Made by a program: the position numbers and the translations under genes. Of a stretch of DNA of 64,000 bases, positions 25,724 to 38,975 are shown piece after piece. The notes beneath the pieces are model-generated. The model saw only the letters and a program-made list of their open reading frames with translations. It was not told the DNA's origin and did not search any database. This stretch comes from Rhodanobacteraceae bacterium (GTDB taxonomy: Bacteria; Pseudomonadota; Gammaproteobacteria; Xanthomonadales; Rhodanobacteraceae). How positions within the stretch are numbered: the stretch's first letter is position 1; each line of letters starts with the position of its first letter. The stretch is from positions 2,108,001 to 2,172,000 of the forward strand of contig CP126531.1 of the NCBI GenBank assembly GCA_030167125.1, given 5' to 3'.

Positions 25724-26431
25724 ATGTACGCGATCAACGAGCTGCTCCACCACCCGCTGGATCCCGACTTCTGGAGCGGCCTCGGATCGATCATCGTGAT
25801 CGACCTCGTGCTCGCGGGTGACAACGCCATCGTGATCGCGCTCGCCGCGCGCAACCTTCCCTCCCATCATCAGTTCCGCGCGATCTTCTGGGGCACGGTC
25901 GGCGCGATCGCCGTGCGCATCGCGATGACGGCGGCGGTGCTGTGGCTGCTCAAGCTTCCGGGCCTGATGTTGATCGGCGGCATCGTGCTGATTCCGATCG
26001 CGTGGCGCCTGTTGAAGCAGGAGGACGACACCGGCCCGAACATCAAACACAAGGTCAGCGGCTTCTGGAGCGCGATGGGCACCATCGTGATCGCCGATGC
26101 GCTGATGGGGCTCGACAACGTGCTGGCGATTGCCGGCGCATCGGGCGGACACTTGGGACTGGTCGTGCTGGGCCTCTTGGTCAGCGTACCCTTGGTGGTG
26201 TGGGGCTCGACGCTCCTTCTGAAACTGATCGGACGCTTCCCGATCATCATCTACATCGGTGCGGCGGCGATCGCGTGGACCGCCGCGCGCATGCTCACGC
26301 GCGATAGGCTGGTGAACGGCTGGTTCGACGCGCACGACCCGTTGCGTTACCTCGTGGACGCCGTGCTGGTTCTCGGCGTGACGGGTGCCGGCTGGTGGAT
26401 GCGGCGGCGCCAGGCTCCGCGCACGGAGTGA
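25724..26431 (+). CDS. TerC/YjbE-family integral membrane protein, probable Mn2+ exporter
   Basis: A 235-residue membrane protein with about seven hydrophobic helices. The family marks are two acidic intramembrane motifs, DLVLAGDNAIVIALA near residue 27 and ADALMGLDNVLAIAGA near residue 123, whose Asp and Asn residues are thought to carry metal ions. Members under yybP-ykoY riboswitches (Alx, YkoY) export manganese, and this gene has such a leader. ATG 25724 follows AGGAG by 6 bases. Convergent with the DUF924 gene. Confidence 0.9.
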   Translation: MYAINELLHHPLDPDFWSGLGSIIVIDLVLAGDNAIVIALAARNLPSHHQFRAIFWGTVGAIAVRIAMTAAVLWLLKLPGLMLIGGIVLIPIAWRLLKQEDDTGPNIKHKVSGFWSAMGTIVIADALMGLDNVLAIAGASGGHLGLVVLGLLVSVPLVVWGSTLLLKLIGRFPIIIYIGAAAIAWTAARMLTRDRLVNGWFDAHDPLRYLVDAVLVLGVTGAGWWMRRRQAPRTE

Positions 26432-26446
26432 ATCCGGACCGCAATG

Positions 26447-26986
26447 TCAGAACGACGATCCGGGCTGTTCCAGGAACGCGCGTTCCTCGGGCGTCGAGGT
26501 GCGTCCGAGCACGTGGTTGCGATGCGGAAAGCGCCCGAAGCGATCGATGATCGCCTTGTGCTTCAACTCGAATGCATAGTTGTTTTCGAGTCCCGGCTGC
26601 CGGAACAGGCGCTCGGCCTCGGCATGGATCACGCGCGACTCCGAATGCATGAACGGCATGTACAGGAACGCGCGGCGCGCGGGCGGCAAGCCCTGGTCGG
26701 CGCCCGCGCGGATCGCTTCCTGCGCCAGCACCAGCGCCATGCCGTCGCTCGCGAAGGCGCGCGCGTCATCGCGGAACAGATTGCGCGAAAACTGGTCGAG
26801 CACGATGATCTCGGCCAGCCTGCCTTCGGGCGTCTCGCGCCACGAAGCGAGTTCGCCGCGCGCGGCCGCCGCGTGCGTTTCGCCGAAACGTGTGCAGATT
26901 GCGGCATCGAACGCCACGTCCTTCTCGAACAATTGCTCCGGCGTCGCCTCCTCGAACCAGAAGTGCAGCACGTCCTGCGGATTCAC
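26447..26986 (-). CDS. DUF924 family protein (GTG start)
   Basis: 179 residues of the DUF924 family, an all-helical TPR-like fold of unknown function. Family signs: the opening VNPQDVLHFWFEEA, then GRLAEIIVLDQFSRNLFRDDARAF, FLYMPFMHSES, and GRFPHRNHVLGRTSTPEE. GTG 26986 is chosen because DUF924 proteins begin with this segment and AAGGAG lies about 10 bases before it. It follows a DUF6159-type membrane-protein gene by 34 bp, probably in the same transcript. Confidence 0.9.
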   Translation of the reverse strand: MNPQDVLHFWFEEATPEQLFEKDVAFDAAICTRFGETHAAAARGELASWRETPEGRLAEIIVLDQFSRNLFRDDARAFASDGMALVLAQEAIRAGADQGLPPARRAFLYMPFMHSESRVIHAEAERLFRQPGLENNYAFELKHKAIIDRFGRFPHRNHVLGRTSTPEERAFLEQPGSSF

Positions 26987-27020
26987 CTCGAAACCTCTCC
27001 TTCCGTCACGGCCGTACTTT

Positions 27021-27872
27021 TCAAATCCAGCGCCTCGCCTGCTTCTCGCGGAACGCGCCGGCCACCAGCTGGTTGTCGAATCCGGGCGGTGCTTCGCCGT
27101 TCGCGGCATACAGATAGATTGCGACCTGGTAGATCGTCTGCAAGGTGGATTGCACCAGCGCCAGGGCCACCAGGTAGACCGCGAGGATCGCCACCGCCAC
27201 GAAAAACACTTCCCGTCCGCCCAGCGCGGCGAGGAAGAACAGCATCATGGCCGGCACGATGCCGAACAGGCCGAAGATCAGCCCGAAGCTGACGTTGCCG
27301 ATGATCTGTTCGCCCCAGGTTTGCCGCAGCATTTCCACGGAACGCTTGTACGACTCGATCGGGCCCGAGTCCTCGACCACCATTACCGGCACGACGAGGA
27401 ATGACGTGACCGACCAGGCCATGCCGAGCAGGCCGACCACGATGCGCCCAACGAAGCCCACCTTCTCTTCCAGCATCCGCAGCAGGATGCCCACGGTGCT
27501 GGTCAGCAGCGCCCAGCCGAAAATCTGCGGAAGCCGCTGGCGCGCAACCGCCAAACCATAACCGAGCGTCGGTTGCCCGCCATCGATCTGCTTCAACACG
27601 CAGGCGATCAGCGCCGCGTTGAAGAAGATGATCACGAAGTAATCGAGGAAATAGAACACGAACATCGCCGCGTACATCGGCAGCGTCATGCGCACGGGCG
27701 CGCCCGCGTGCGGGTGGCTGGCCAACGCGACGAACACCGGCACGGCGAACAACGCGATGATGACCGCCAGTGCCACGCCCGAGATCAGCGGAAACACGAT
27801 CAGGCGCTTGTCCTGCTGCAACATCCGCCAGGACGCGCCCATCAATTGCCACGTGCGTGCGAACTTGCCCAT
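27021..27872 (-). CDS. Multi-pass membrane protein, DUF6159-like
   Basis: 283 residues with five or six hydrophobic segments (LISGVALAVIIALFAVPVFVAL, AAMFVFYFLDYFVIIFFNAA, the region around IVVGLLGMAWSVTSFLVVPV, then two near the C terminus). The segment VPVMVVEDSGPIESYKRSVEM is typical of a family of bacterial membrane proteins that I recall as DUF6159. No enzymatic motif is visible and the function is unknown. ATG 27872 follows GGGGAAG. It starts 11 bp after the S9 peptidase stop, so the two are cotranscribed. Confidence 0.75.
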   Translation of the reverse strand: MGKFARTWQLMGASWRMLQQDKRLIVFPLISGVALAVIIALFAVPVFVALASHPHAGAPVRMTLPMYAAMFVFYFLDYFVIIFFNAALIACVLKQIDGGQPTLGYGLAVARQRLPQIFGWALLTSTVGILLRMLEEKVGFVGRIVVGLLGMAWSVTSFLVVPVMVVEDSGPIESYKRSVEMLRQTWGEQIIGNVSFGLIFGLFGIVPAMMLFFLAALGGREVFFVAVAILAVYLVALALVQSTLQTIYQVAIYLYAANGEAPPGFDNQLVAGAFREKQARRWI

Positions 27873-27883
27873 GTGACTTCCCC

Positions 27884-32009
<4,126 letters not shown>

Positions 32010-32193
32010 GCGTGCCGCGCGGCGCCAGCGGAAGCACCCGTTCAGCATCGCGTCTCTTCCGTCCAATCGGCCACGCAACGCGTTAAGCATGGTGAACACC
32101 GGATAAACCCCGCGCGCCGCATTCATTCACCTTCTCGTCAGCTACTTAGAATCGATCCTCCAAGCCTTCCGCGCCCACGCAAGGAGCGGGGTC

Positions 32194-33648
<1,455 letters not shown>

Positions 33649-33657
33649 GGCGCGCCG

Positions 33658-35094
33658 TCACAGCGTGATCGGCACGCGTATCGTCAAGGTGACATCGGGC
33701 GTGTCGCGGGTGACGCCGACGCCCAGCGCCACGTTCAAGGTGCGGTGGTCGTTGATCTTGTAGGAACCGCCGACCAGCAGGCTGCCGAGCACGGTGCGCG
33801 TCGAGCCGGCGAGCGTCTGTCCGTTCACGCGGGTCGCGCCCACGAAACTCTGGTCGTAGCCGAGGCTGATCGATGCGCGGTCGTTGAGCGCCAGTCCGAC
33901 ACCGACGCTGGCGTCGTACACGTCGCCCACCGCGACCTTGCCCAGCGGCTCCTTGACGCCGCCCACCAGCGTCAGGCTGACGTTGCTGCGCGGGAAGTTG
34001 TGCAGGTAACTCAGGTTGCCGAAGAACACCACCGGATCGGAGGGAAGCAACCACGTCAACCCGGGTTGCAGTGAATAAAAACCCGATCCGGTCGGCATCT
34101 CCAGCGGCAGTCCCGTGCCGGTCGTGTTCTGGATGCAGCGCTGCACGCAATCGGTCGTGACCTCGAACGGATCGCGCCCGGTGCGCGACTTGAAGCGCAG
34201 CCAGCCGATGTAATACGGCCGATCCGCACCGCCATCGTTGAACTGGTAGCGTGCAGTCGCCTCGACGTCACCGATGCCCTTGCCGTTGGTGGTGAACACC
34301 CGGTCCGTGGCACTGCCGGTGAAGATCTCGCGGCTGGTGGTGTCGGTATGTCCATCCACGTACGGCACGCGCATCTCCACTTCGAGCCGGTTGGTGATGC
34401 CGTAGCGCCCGGTCAGTTCCGCGATCTGGTTGGTGATCCGCACCTGCCGCACGTCGATCAGGCCGATCACCAGCGCCGGGATGATGGTGTAACCGATCAG
34501 CGCGACGCGATCGGTCGAGGAATAGCCGAACTGGTACGACGGTTCGATCACGAATTTGCCGCGCGGCGTCAGCACGCCGGGTTGATCGAAGATCGGCGCC
34601 ACCGCGGGCGGACGCGTATCGGACTGCGGCGCAGCCCCGACCCGCTGCTGGCCGACCGCGGCGACGTCCGAGGCGGTGTAGGGAACGGTGCCGTCCGCGG
34701 ATGGCGCGGACGATGGCGCGCCAACGCCGGCGCTGCCCGGCGCGGCGCCGCCACGTTGCGCCGCCAGTTCGCCGGCACCGATCGACTGTCGCAGCGCCAG
34801 GTATTCGTCCTGCTGCACGGACAGATCGTGCTCGATCTTCGCGATCTGCCGGTCCTGCTGCGCCATCAGTTTTTTCTGCGCCGCGATCTCGCGGCGCAAG
34901 GCGCGCAGCTCCGCGTCCTGCACGGCCAGTTTCTTGCGCACCGCGGCGGACAGTTGGCTCTGCCGCGCGCCCTGCAGCGCCGCCTCGTCGTCCTGCGCGG
35001 CCTGCACCGAAGTGAGGCCCGCGAGCATCAACAGGCCCGCGCATCCGGCCAGCAGCGGTTTGCCCAGCGAAGAGTCATTCGTTCGCGTCCGCAT
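33658..35094 (-). CDS. Outer-membrane beta-barrel with N-terminal coiled coil (FapF-like)
   Basis: 478 residues: signal peptide (LLAGCAGLLMLAGLTSVQA), a coiled coil at about 45-105 (LRREIAAQKKLMAQQDRQIA), an Ala/Gly/Ser-rich linker, then a beta-barrel from about 165 of the phenol-degradation/transporter type (RGKFVIEPSYQFGYSSTDR, ITNRLEVEMRVPYV, ASISLGYDQSFVGATRV) ending in strands TPDVTLTIRVPITL. A coiled coil before a barrel is the architecture of FapF, the exporter of Pseudomonas functional amyloid, and this gene is last in an operon of matching order. ATG 35094 follows AAGGAGA. Homology to FapF is inferred from architecture and context, not from alignment. Confidence 0.8.
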   Translation of the reverse strand: MRTRTNDSSLGKPLLAGCAGLLMLAGLTSVQAAQDDEAALQGARQSQLSAAVRKKLAVQDAELRALRREIAAQKKLMAQQDRQIAKIEHDLSVQQDEYLALRQSIGAGELAAQRGGAAPGSAGVGAPSSAPSADGTVPYTASDVAAVGQQRVGAAPQSDTRPPAVAPIFDQPGVLTPRGKFVIEPSYQFGYSSTDRVALIGYTIIPALVIGLIDVRQVRITNQIAELTGRYGITNRLEVEMRVPYVDGHTDTTSREIFTGSATDRVFTTNGKGIGDVEATARYQFNDGGADRPYYIGWLRFKSRTGRDPFEVTTDCVQRCIQNTTGTGLPLEMPTGSGFYSLQPGLTWLLPSDPVVFFGNLSYLHNFPRSNVSLTLVGGVKEPLGKVAVGDVYDASVGVGLALNDRASISLGYDQSFVGATRVNGQTLAGSTRTVLGSLLVGGSYKINDHRTLNVALGVGVTRDTPDVTLTIRVPITL

Positions 35095-35150
35095 CGCCGT
35101 TTCTCCTTGTCGTTGTCCGGATGGGGCGTTGCACGCGCGGAAAGCGGACG

Positions 35151-35678
35151 TCACTGCCCGCGCGAGTTGATCAAGGCGGACTGCAAAGTGTTGCCAAGGT
35201 TGAGCGCGTTGAACATCCCGAGGTTCCTGACGCGCGCATCGAACGTGGTCAGCGCCTGGATGCGCTGGTTGTCGAGCGTGTTCTGGATCACGATTGCGCC
35301 GATTGCACCGTTGAAGGCTGCCGGATCCGTGAAATTGCCCGGCCCGTTGCGGATCAGGGTGATGCCGTTGAGCAGCGACTTCAGCGCGTTCGCCTGCGTC
35401 GCATCCATGTGCGAGAGATCGGGGATGTTGACGCTGATGCTCGCGGCCAGACCGCCGTTGATGTAGACCAGCCGGCTGATGCCGAACGAGACCATCAGCC
35501 CGTTGCCGAGGTCGTAACCGCCGCACGCCGCCGACAGCTCGCTGTCGCTCGCGGGCGCAACGCCAAACAGCGCCAACGCGGCAGCCGGCTGCGCACTCGC
35601 TGGCGGCGCCGCATGTGCCGCGCCGGCGAACGACGCGATCGCTGCCAATGCACACGCCCAGATATTTTTCGTCTTCAC
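35151..35678 (-). CDS. Secreted protein with double-glycine motif, FapE-position (GTG start)
   Basis: 175 residues from a GTG start that follows AAAGGAG by 7 bases. A Sec signal peptide (ACALAAIASFAGAAHA) is followed at 45-54 by DSELSAACGG. This fits the double-glycine leader rule (E at -8, L at -7, GG at -2/-1) used by C39 peptidases. The remainder is a beta-rich, Asn/Gly/Ile-rich sequence (GAIVIQNTLDNQRIQALTTF). No family is recognised. It lies 13 bp after the C39 peptidase gene and 56 bp before the barrel gene, the FapE position in Pseudomonas operons. Maturation by the neighbouring peptidase is inferred. Confidence 0.75.
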   Translation of the reverse strand: MKTKNIWACALAAIASFAGAAHAAPPASAQPAAALALFGVAPASDSELSAACGGYDLGNGLMVSFGISRLVYINGGLAASISVNIPDLSHMDATQANALKSLLNGITLIRNGPGNFTDPAAFNGAIGAIVIQNTLDNQRIQALTTFDARVRNLGMFNALNLGNTLQSALINSRGQ

Positions 35679-35691
35679 TGACGGCTCTCCT

Positions 35692-36390
35692 TTAGTTCCC
35701 GCTGACGCCGTTGAAGCCGCTGACGCCGTTCCGTGGCATCACTACGTTGTAAAGCCCCTGGCGGTCTACGCCGCTTCCCAGCATCGCCATCGGCGCGGCG
35801 CGCCAGTCGTCACGGCTGTTGAAGATCGCCACGTCGCGATGGTTGTGGACCACGAACACCAGGTGGTTCGTCCACATCTTTTCGAATTCCGTTTCCGGAA
35901 TCGACCGCGTGCCCTTGGCGGGGTCGCCGACCAGCACGCGGCCGGCGAACATGCCCTTGATCACCACGAAATGGTGGTAACCCTGCACGTCGATCAGGAC
36001 GATCGCGGGCAGGTGCGCCTGCTCCAGCTTGCCGAGCGGCACCACGAAACCGTCGGCGTCGAAACCGAGCGCCGCCAGGAAGCGCTTGATGTCCAGCAAC
36101 GAAAACCCTTCCTTCCTGATTTTTGCCTGGTTGCCGTGCTGGTACATCGCCAGGAACGCGATGCGTTCGCTGATCGGAAAGTCGTACTGGTAGGTGAGCA
36201 GCGTGGCGACCGCCGCCGAGCCGCAGCTGAAATCGTATTGCTGGTGGATCGTGTTGCGGAAGCGTTCTTCCTTCAGCGTCGTGACCGGCACGCGGTAATT
36301 CGCGCCGGCCACGTTCGGCATCTGCAGGCTGCCCGCGATCGCCGACAGCGGCAGCCAGGCGAGAAGCACGAGCAGCCACAGTCGCCTCAT
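35692..36390 (-). CDS. Secreted C39-family cysteine peptidase (FapD-like)
   Basis: 232 residues with a Sec signal peptide (WLLVLLAWLPLSAIAG) and a stand-alone C39 peptidase domain. The catalytic Cys is C56 in QQYDFSCGSAAVATLL, His is H139 or H140 in GYHHFVVIKG, and Asp is D156 in VGDPAKG. C39 domains usually sit on ABC exporters and cut after double glycines. A free periplasmic form is the hallmark of FapD in functional-amyloid operons. Its ATG overlaps the stop of the small subunit gene (ATGA), so the two are coupled. Two neighbours carry candidate Gly-Gly cleavage sites. Confidence 0.88.
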   Translation of the reverse strand: MRRLWLLVLLAWLPLSAIAGSLQMPNVAGANYRVPVTTLKEERFRNTIHQQYDFSCGSAAVATLLTYQYDFPISERIAFLAMYQHGNQAKIRKEGFSLLDIKRFLAALGFDADGFVVPLGKLEQAHLPAIVLIDVQGYHHFVVIKGMFAGRVLVGDPAKGTRSIPETEFEKMWTNHLVFVVHNHRDVAIFNSRDDWRAAPMAMLGSGVDRQGLYNVVMPRNGVSGFNGVSGN

Positions 36391-36797
36391 GGCTGCATCT
36401 GCACGTTGATGATGGTGGCGTTCTGGATCAGCACGCTGTTGCCGCTGTTCTGTATCACCATCGGAAACCCGACCGCGTTGGCGAATGCACCGCCGCCGAT
36501 TTCGTTGAGGCCGGTAACGGCATCCGTGGTGGTCGTGTTGGAAACAGTGCCGTTCAAGGTGATGGTGTCGTAGGTGCTGGTGCCGCCATTGAGGCGCGCC
36601 AGTTCGGCGTTGCCGACGCTCGGCCCCAGGCCCGGCGCAGGCGACGAGACCGGCGCAGCCGAATGAGCGGGAGCGCGCGCTGGAATAGGAACAAGCACGG
36701 TGTGCGGCGCAGCCGGCGGAGCCGCATGGGCTGCGGCCAGCAAGCCGGCTCCCATCAACACGAACAGCACGGTGCAACATGGCAATGGAGAATGCAT
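36387..36797 (-). CDS. Small secreted amyloid-like subunit with double-glycine motif
   Basis: 136 residues: signal peptide (VLFVLMGAGLLAAAHA), a Pro/Ala-rich spacer, then VGNAELARLNGG at 61-72, an excellent double-glycine leader match (E -8, L -7, L -4, GG). The rest is Thr/Asn/Gln-rich: YDTITLNGTVSNTTTTDAV and a C-terminal MVIQNSGNSVLIQNATI. The same T-L-x-G-x-V-S and Q-N-S-G-x-x-x-L-I-Q patterns flank the Gly-rich core of the next protein upstream. It may therefore be a minor or nucleating subunit, like FapB (inference). ATG 36797 follows GGGAG by 7 bases. Confidence 0.75.
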   Translation of the reverse strand: MHSPLPCCTVLFVLMGAGLLAAAHAAPPAAPHTVLVPIPARAPAHSAAPVSSPAPGLGPSVGNAELARLNGGTSTYDTITLNGTVSNTTTTDAVTGLNEIGGGAFANAVGFPMVIQNSGNSVLIQNATIINVQMQP

Positions 36798-36888
36798 GGC
36801 ATGACTCCCGAAGCGCGAACGCGCGCATTCGCTGAACATTCCCGCGTCGTGGAACTCCTTTCCACGACGCGGGTTCCTCGCCCTGACT

Positions 36889-37794
36889 TCAGTGTCCGAC
36901 CGTGAGGTTGGCCTGCACCGTGACGCCTTGCTGGATCAGCGACGCGGCGCCACTGTTCTGCGCCATCGTGGTGATGCCCGCGGCCGCGGCCGCAGCGCCG
37001 CTCATGTTGTTGGACATGTCGAATGAACCGGCATCGACGCTGTTCGAGCCGCCGGCTCCGCCTGCGCCACCGGCGCCCGCATAGCCGTTGCCACCCGTGC
37101 CGGAACCACCCGCACCGCCCATGCCGCCCGCGCCGCCGGTTGCGCTGGAAGAACCACCTGCGCCGCCGCTGCCCGACGTGCTGGTCGAACTGGCCATCGA
37201 GCTGCCGCCCGTGCCGCCGCCCGACGCGCCGCTGCTGCCGCCCGCACCGCCGGTTCCGCCTGTCGCCGTGCCGCCCGCGCCACCGACCGCGTAGTAGCTG
37301 CCGCTGGCATCGCCGCCGCGCGCATGCGCCGACGCGCCGCCGCCCTTGCCGCCCGCGCCCGAGTAACCGCCCGACGCGAAGCCGCCGATCGAATAGCTGG
37401 AGCCGGCGCTGCTGTTGGAATCACCGCCGCGCCCGGTGCGCGCGTGGGCGTTTCCACCGTGACCGCCGTCGCCGCCATAGCCGCCGACGCCGTAGCCGCC
37501 GGAGCCATCACCGCCGCTCGCGCCGTGTCCGCCATTGGCATTGCCCCAGTTGTTGGCGACGTTGCCGATGCCATACACGCTTACGCCGGAAACCGACCCG
37601 GTCAAGGTGGTATTCGCGACGGCTTCGCTGGTGTTGAAGGACGAGCTTATCGAGGACGATGCGGTGCCGGCGTTGTTGGCTGCCGCGCTGCCTTCGCCGT
37701 TGGCGTAGGCGTCCTGCGCCTGCGCGGAAATCGAAAAAGCCATCGACAGTCCAAGCCCGAGGCAGACTGCCGATACCAGTTGTGTCTTGCGCAT
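36889..37794 (-). CDS. Large Gly/Ala/Ser-rich secreted protein, candidate amyloid or fibre subunit
   Basis: 301 residues: signal peptide (AVCLGLGLSMAFSISAQA), a short conserved-looking head (SSSFNTSEAVANTTLTGSVS, YGIGNVANNWGNANGG), a core of about 170 residues built of GGxG, GGAGG and SGGxG units, and a tail MAQNSGAASLIQQGVTVQAN. The head and tail patterns recur in the small subunit next to it. First gene of the operon, 43 bp after a -24/-12 promoter; in Fap systems the fibre genes also come first. No leader-type GG site is evident. The core resembles PE_PGRS or silk-like sequences in composition only. Confidence 0.78.
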   Translation of the reverse strand: MRKTQLVSAVCLGLGLSMAFSISAQAQDAYANGEGSAAANNAGTASSSISSSFNTSEAVANTTLTGSVSGVSVYGIGNVANNWGNANGGHGASGGDGSGGYGVGGYGGDGGHGGNAHARTGRGGDSNSSAGSSYSIGGFASGGYSGAGGKGGGASAHARGGDASGSYYAVGGAGGTATGGTGGAGGSSGASGGGTGGSSMASSTSTSGSGGAGGSSSATGGAGGMGGAGGSGTGGNGYAGAGGAGGAGGSNSVDAGSFDMSNNMSGAAAAAAGITTMAQNSGAASLIQQGVTVQANLTVGH

Positions 37795-37836
37795 GGAGAT
37801 CTCTCCGTTGGTTGCCGGTTTGGCGAAACCTTGGAG

Positions 37837-37852
37837 AGCATGCGGCGTGCCA
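37837..37852 (-). promoter_or_regulatory. Sigma-54 (-24/-12) promoter of the amyloid-like operon
   Basis: On the minus strand TGGCACGCCGCATGCT fits the sigma-54 consensus TGGCACGNNNNTTGCW with one mismatch, with GG and GC at the required 10-base spacing. Transcription would start near 37825, about 30 bases before the ATG of the Gly-rich subunit. The only sigma-54 activator in the window is encoded at the far end of this operon. Confidence 0.75.
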
Positions 37853-38074
37853 GCATGGGCAAACGATCCGGGGGCGCGTTTTCAAGCACTTGCGCGACGC
37901 GCACTGTGCACGGCTTGTCAAAACACCCGATGTCTTTTTCCTTTTTTCAAAACCAATTGCACTTTTTGCACTGCAGAAATGAACAAGTGGGTGCGCATCG
38001 GCATCGCCGCCGCTTGATCCGCGTCCGCGCGGAACCACATATGAAAGGATTGTTTCATTCGCCAAGGAGCTCCC

Positions 38075-38698
38075 ATGAAGCTGTACACCACGCCCGGCGC
38101 CTGTTCGATGGCCGATCACATCGCGCTGGAATGGACCGGCCATCCGTACACGGCCGTGATCACCAGCCGCGAACATCGCGCCACCCCGGATTTCCGCCTG
38201 CTCAACCCGGCGGGCGCGGTGCCGGTGCTGGAAGACGATGGCTGGACGTTGACCCAGAACGCGGCGATCCTCAACTACATCGCCGACAAGTTTCCCGATG
38301 TGAAGCTCGGTGGCGACGGCACGCCGAAAAGCCGCGCGGAAGTGAACCGCTGGCTGGGATTCCTCAACTCCGACATGCATCCGGCGTTCAAGCCGATTTT
38401 CGGCAAGACCAACTATCTCCAAGACAAGGCGGTCATCGAAAAAACCCACGAACACGCGCGCACGCAACTGCGCGGCATGTTCGAACGCGCCGACGAGCAA
38501 CTCGGCAAGCACGACTGGATCGCGGGCGACCGGAAATCCATCGCCGACCCTTACCTGTTCGTGATGCTGCGCTGGGCCAGAAACGTCGACGTCGACCTGT
38601 CGGGGCTCGACAACCTCGGGAAGTTCGAGCAGCGCATGCGCGCGGATGCGGGCGTGCAGAAGGTGTTGAAGGCCGAGAACATCGATCAGGCGGCGTAA
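38075..38698 (+). CDS. Glutathione S-transferase
   Basis: 207 residues. The N-terminal thioredoxin-like half (MKLYTTPGACSMADHIALE, AGAVPVLEDDGWTLTQNAAI) has the Pro of the cis-Pro loop and the Ser-rich active-site start typical of the bacterial GstA/beta class. The C-terminal helical half contains KHDWIAGDRKSIADPYLFVML, with the conserved Asp of the GST N-capping motif. It would conjugate glutathione to electrophiles in the cytoplasm; the substrate is unknown. ATG 38075 follows AAGGAG. It is a single gene, followed by repeat hairpins. Confidence 0.94.
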   Translation: MKLYTTPGACSMADHIALEWTGHPYTAVITSREHRATPDFRLLNPAGAVPVLEDDGWTLTQNAAILNYIADKFPDVKLGGDGTPKSRAEVNRWLGFLNSDMHPAFKPIFGKTNYLQDKAVIEKTHEHARTQLRGMFERADEQLGKHDWIAGDRKSIADPYLFVMLRWARNVDVDLSGLDNLGKFEQRMRADAGVQKVLKAENIDQAA

Positions 38699-38759
38699 CA
38701 AATCGCTCCCTCTCCCGCAGACAGCTACTGGTCGGCGAGAGAGAGTGCTGGTCTTTTCC

Positions 38760-38796
38760 CCCTCTCCCCCGAGCGCTTTTTGCTCGGGGGAGAGGG
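38760..38796. repeat. CCCTCTCCC palindrome, copy 1
   Basis: A perfect 15-bp stem, CCCTCTCCCCCGAGC with its complement, around a GCTTTTT loop. It lies 60 bp after the GST stop. The same CCCTCTCCCCC arms occur again at 38870-38908, so this is a dispersed palindromic repeat that may also stop transcription. Confidence 0.85.
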
Positions 38797-38869
38797 TTGG
38801 GGTGAGGGGACGGAGCTTCCGCTATATCGAAACGTTCCGGTAAGCCGACGCATTCCCCCTCACCCTTTG

Positions 38870-38908
38870 CCCTCTCCCCCAAACCGTGAAACTGTTTGGG
38901 GGAGAGGG
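38870..38908. repeat. CCCTCTCCC palindrome, copy 2
   Basis: A perfect 15-bp stem, CCCTCTCCCCCAAAC with GTTTGGGGGAGAGGG, and a 9-base loop. It shares the outer 11 bases with the palindrome at 38760-38796 but differs in the inner stem by compensating changes. It lies 67 bp past the prpC stop on the minus strand, so it may also end that transcript. A shorter relative, CCCCCTCC with GGAGGGGG, is at 61241-61260. Confidence 0.85.
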
Positions 38909-38975
38909 GAACAGTTGGTGGCGTGCGGGTTCGCTCTCGACAACGACTCGGGTATCCGCCGTCGCAAAACTTCGA

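Noticed and set aside
35151-36797. A class II bacteriocin cluster
   Set aside because: The double-glycine motifs lie behind Sec signal peptides, no ABC exporter or immunity gene is present, and the barrel gene fits a fibre system better.
37023-37637. Proline/arginine-rich frames opposite the Gly-rich gene
   Set aside because: They are the reverse complement of GGC/GCC-rich glycine codons and carry no independent signal.
36889-37794. A PE_PGRS protein
   Set aside because: Only the Gly-Gly-x composition is similar. There is no PE domain and the genome context is Gram-negative; a Sec signal peptide is present.
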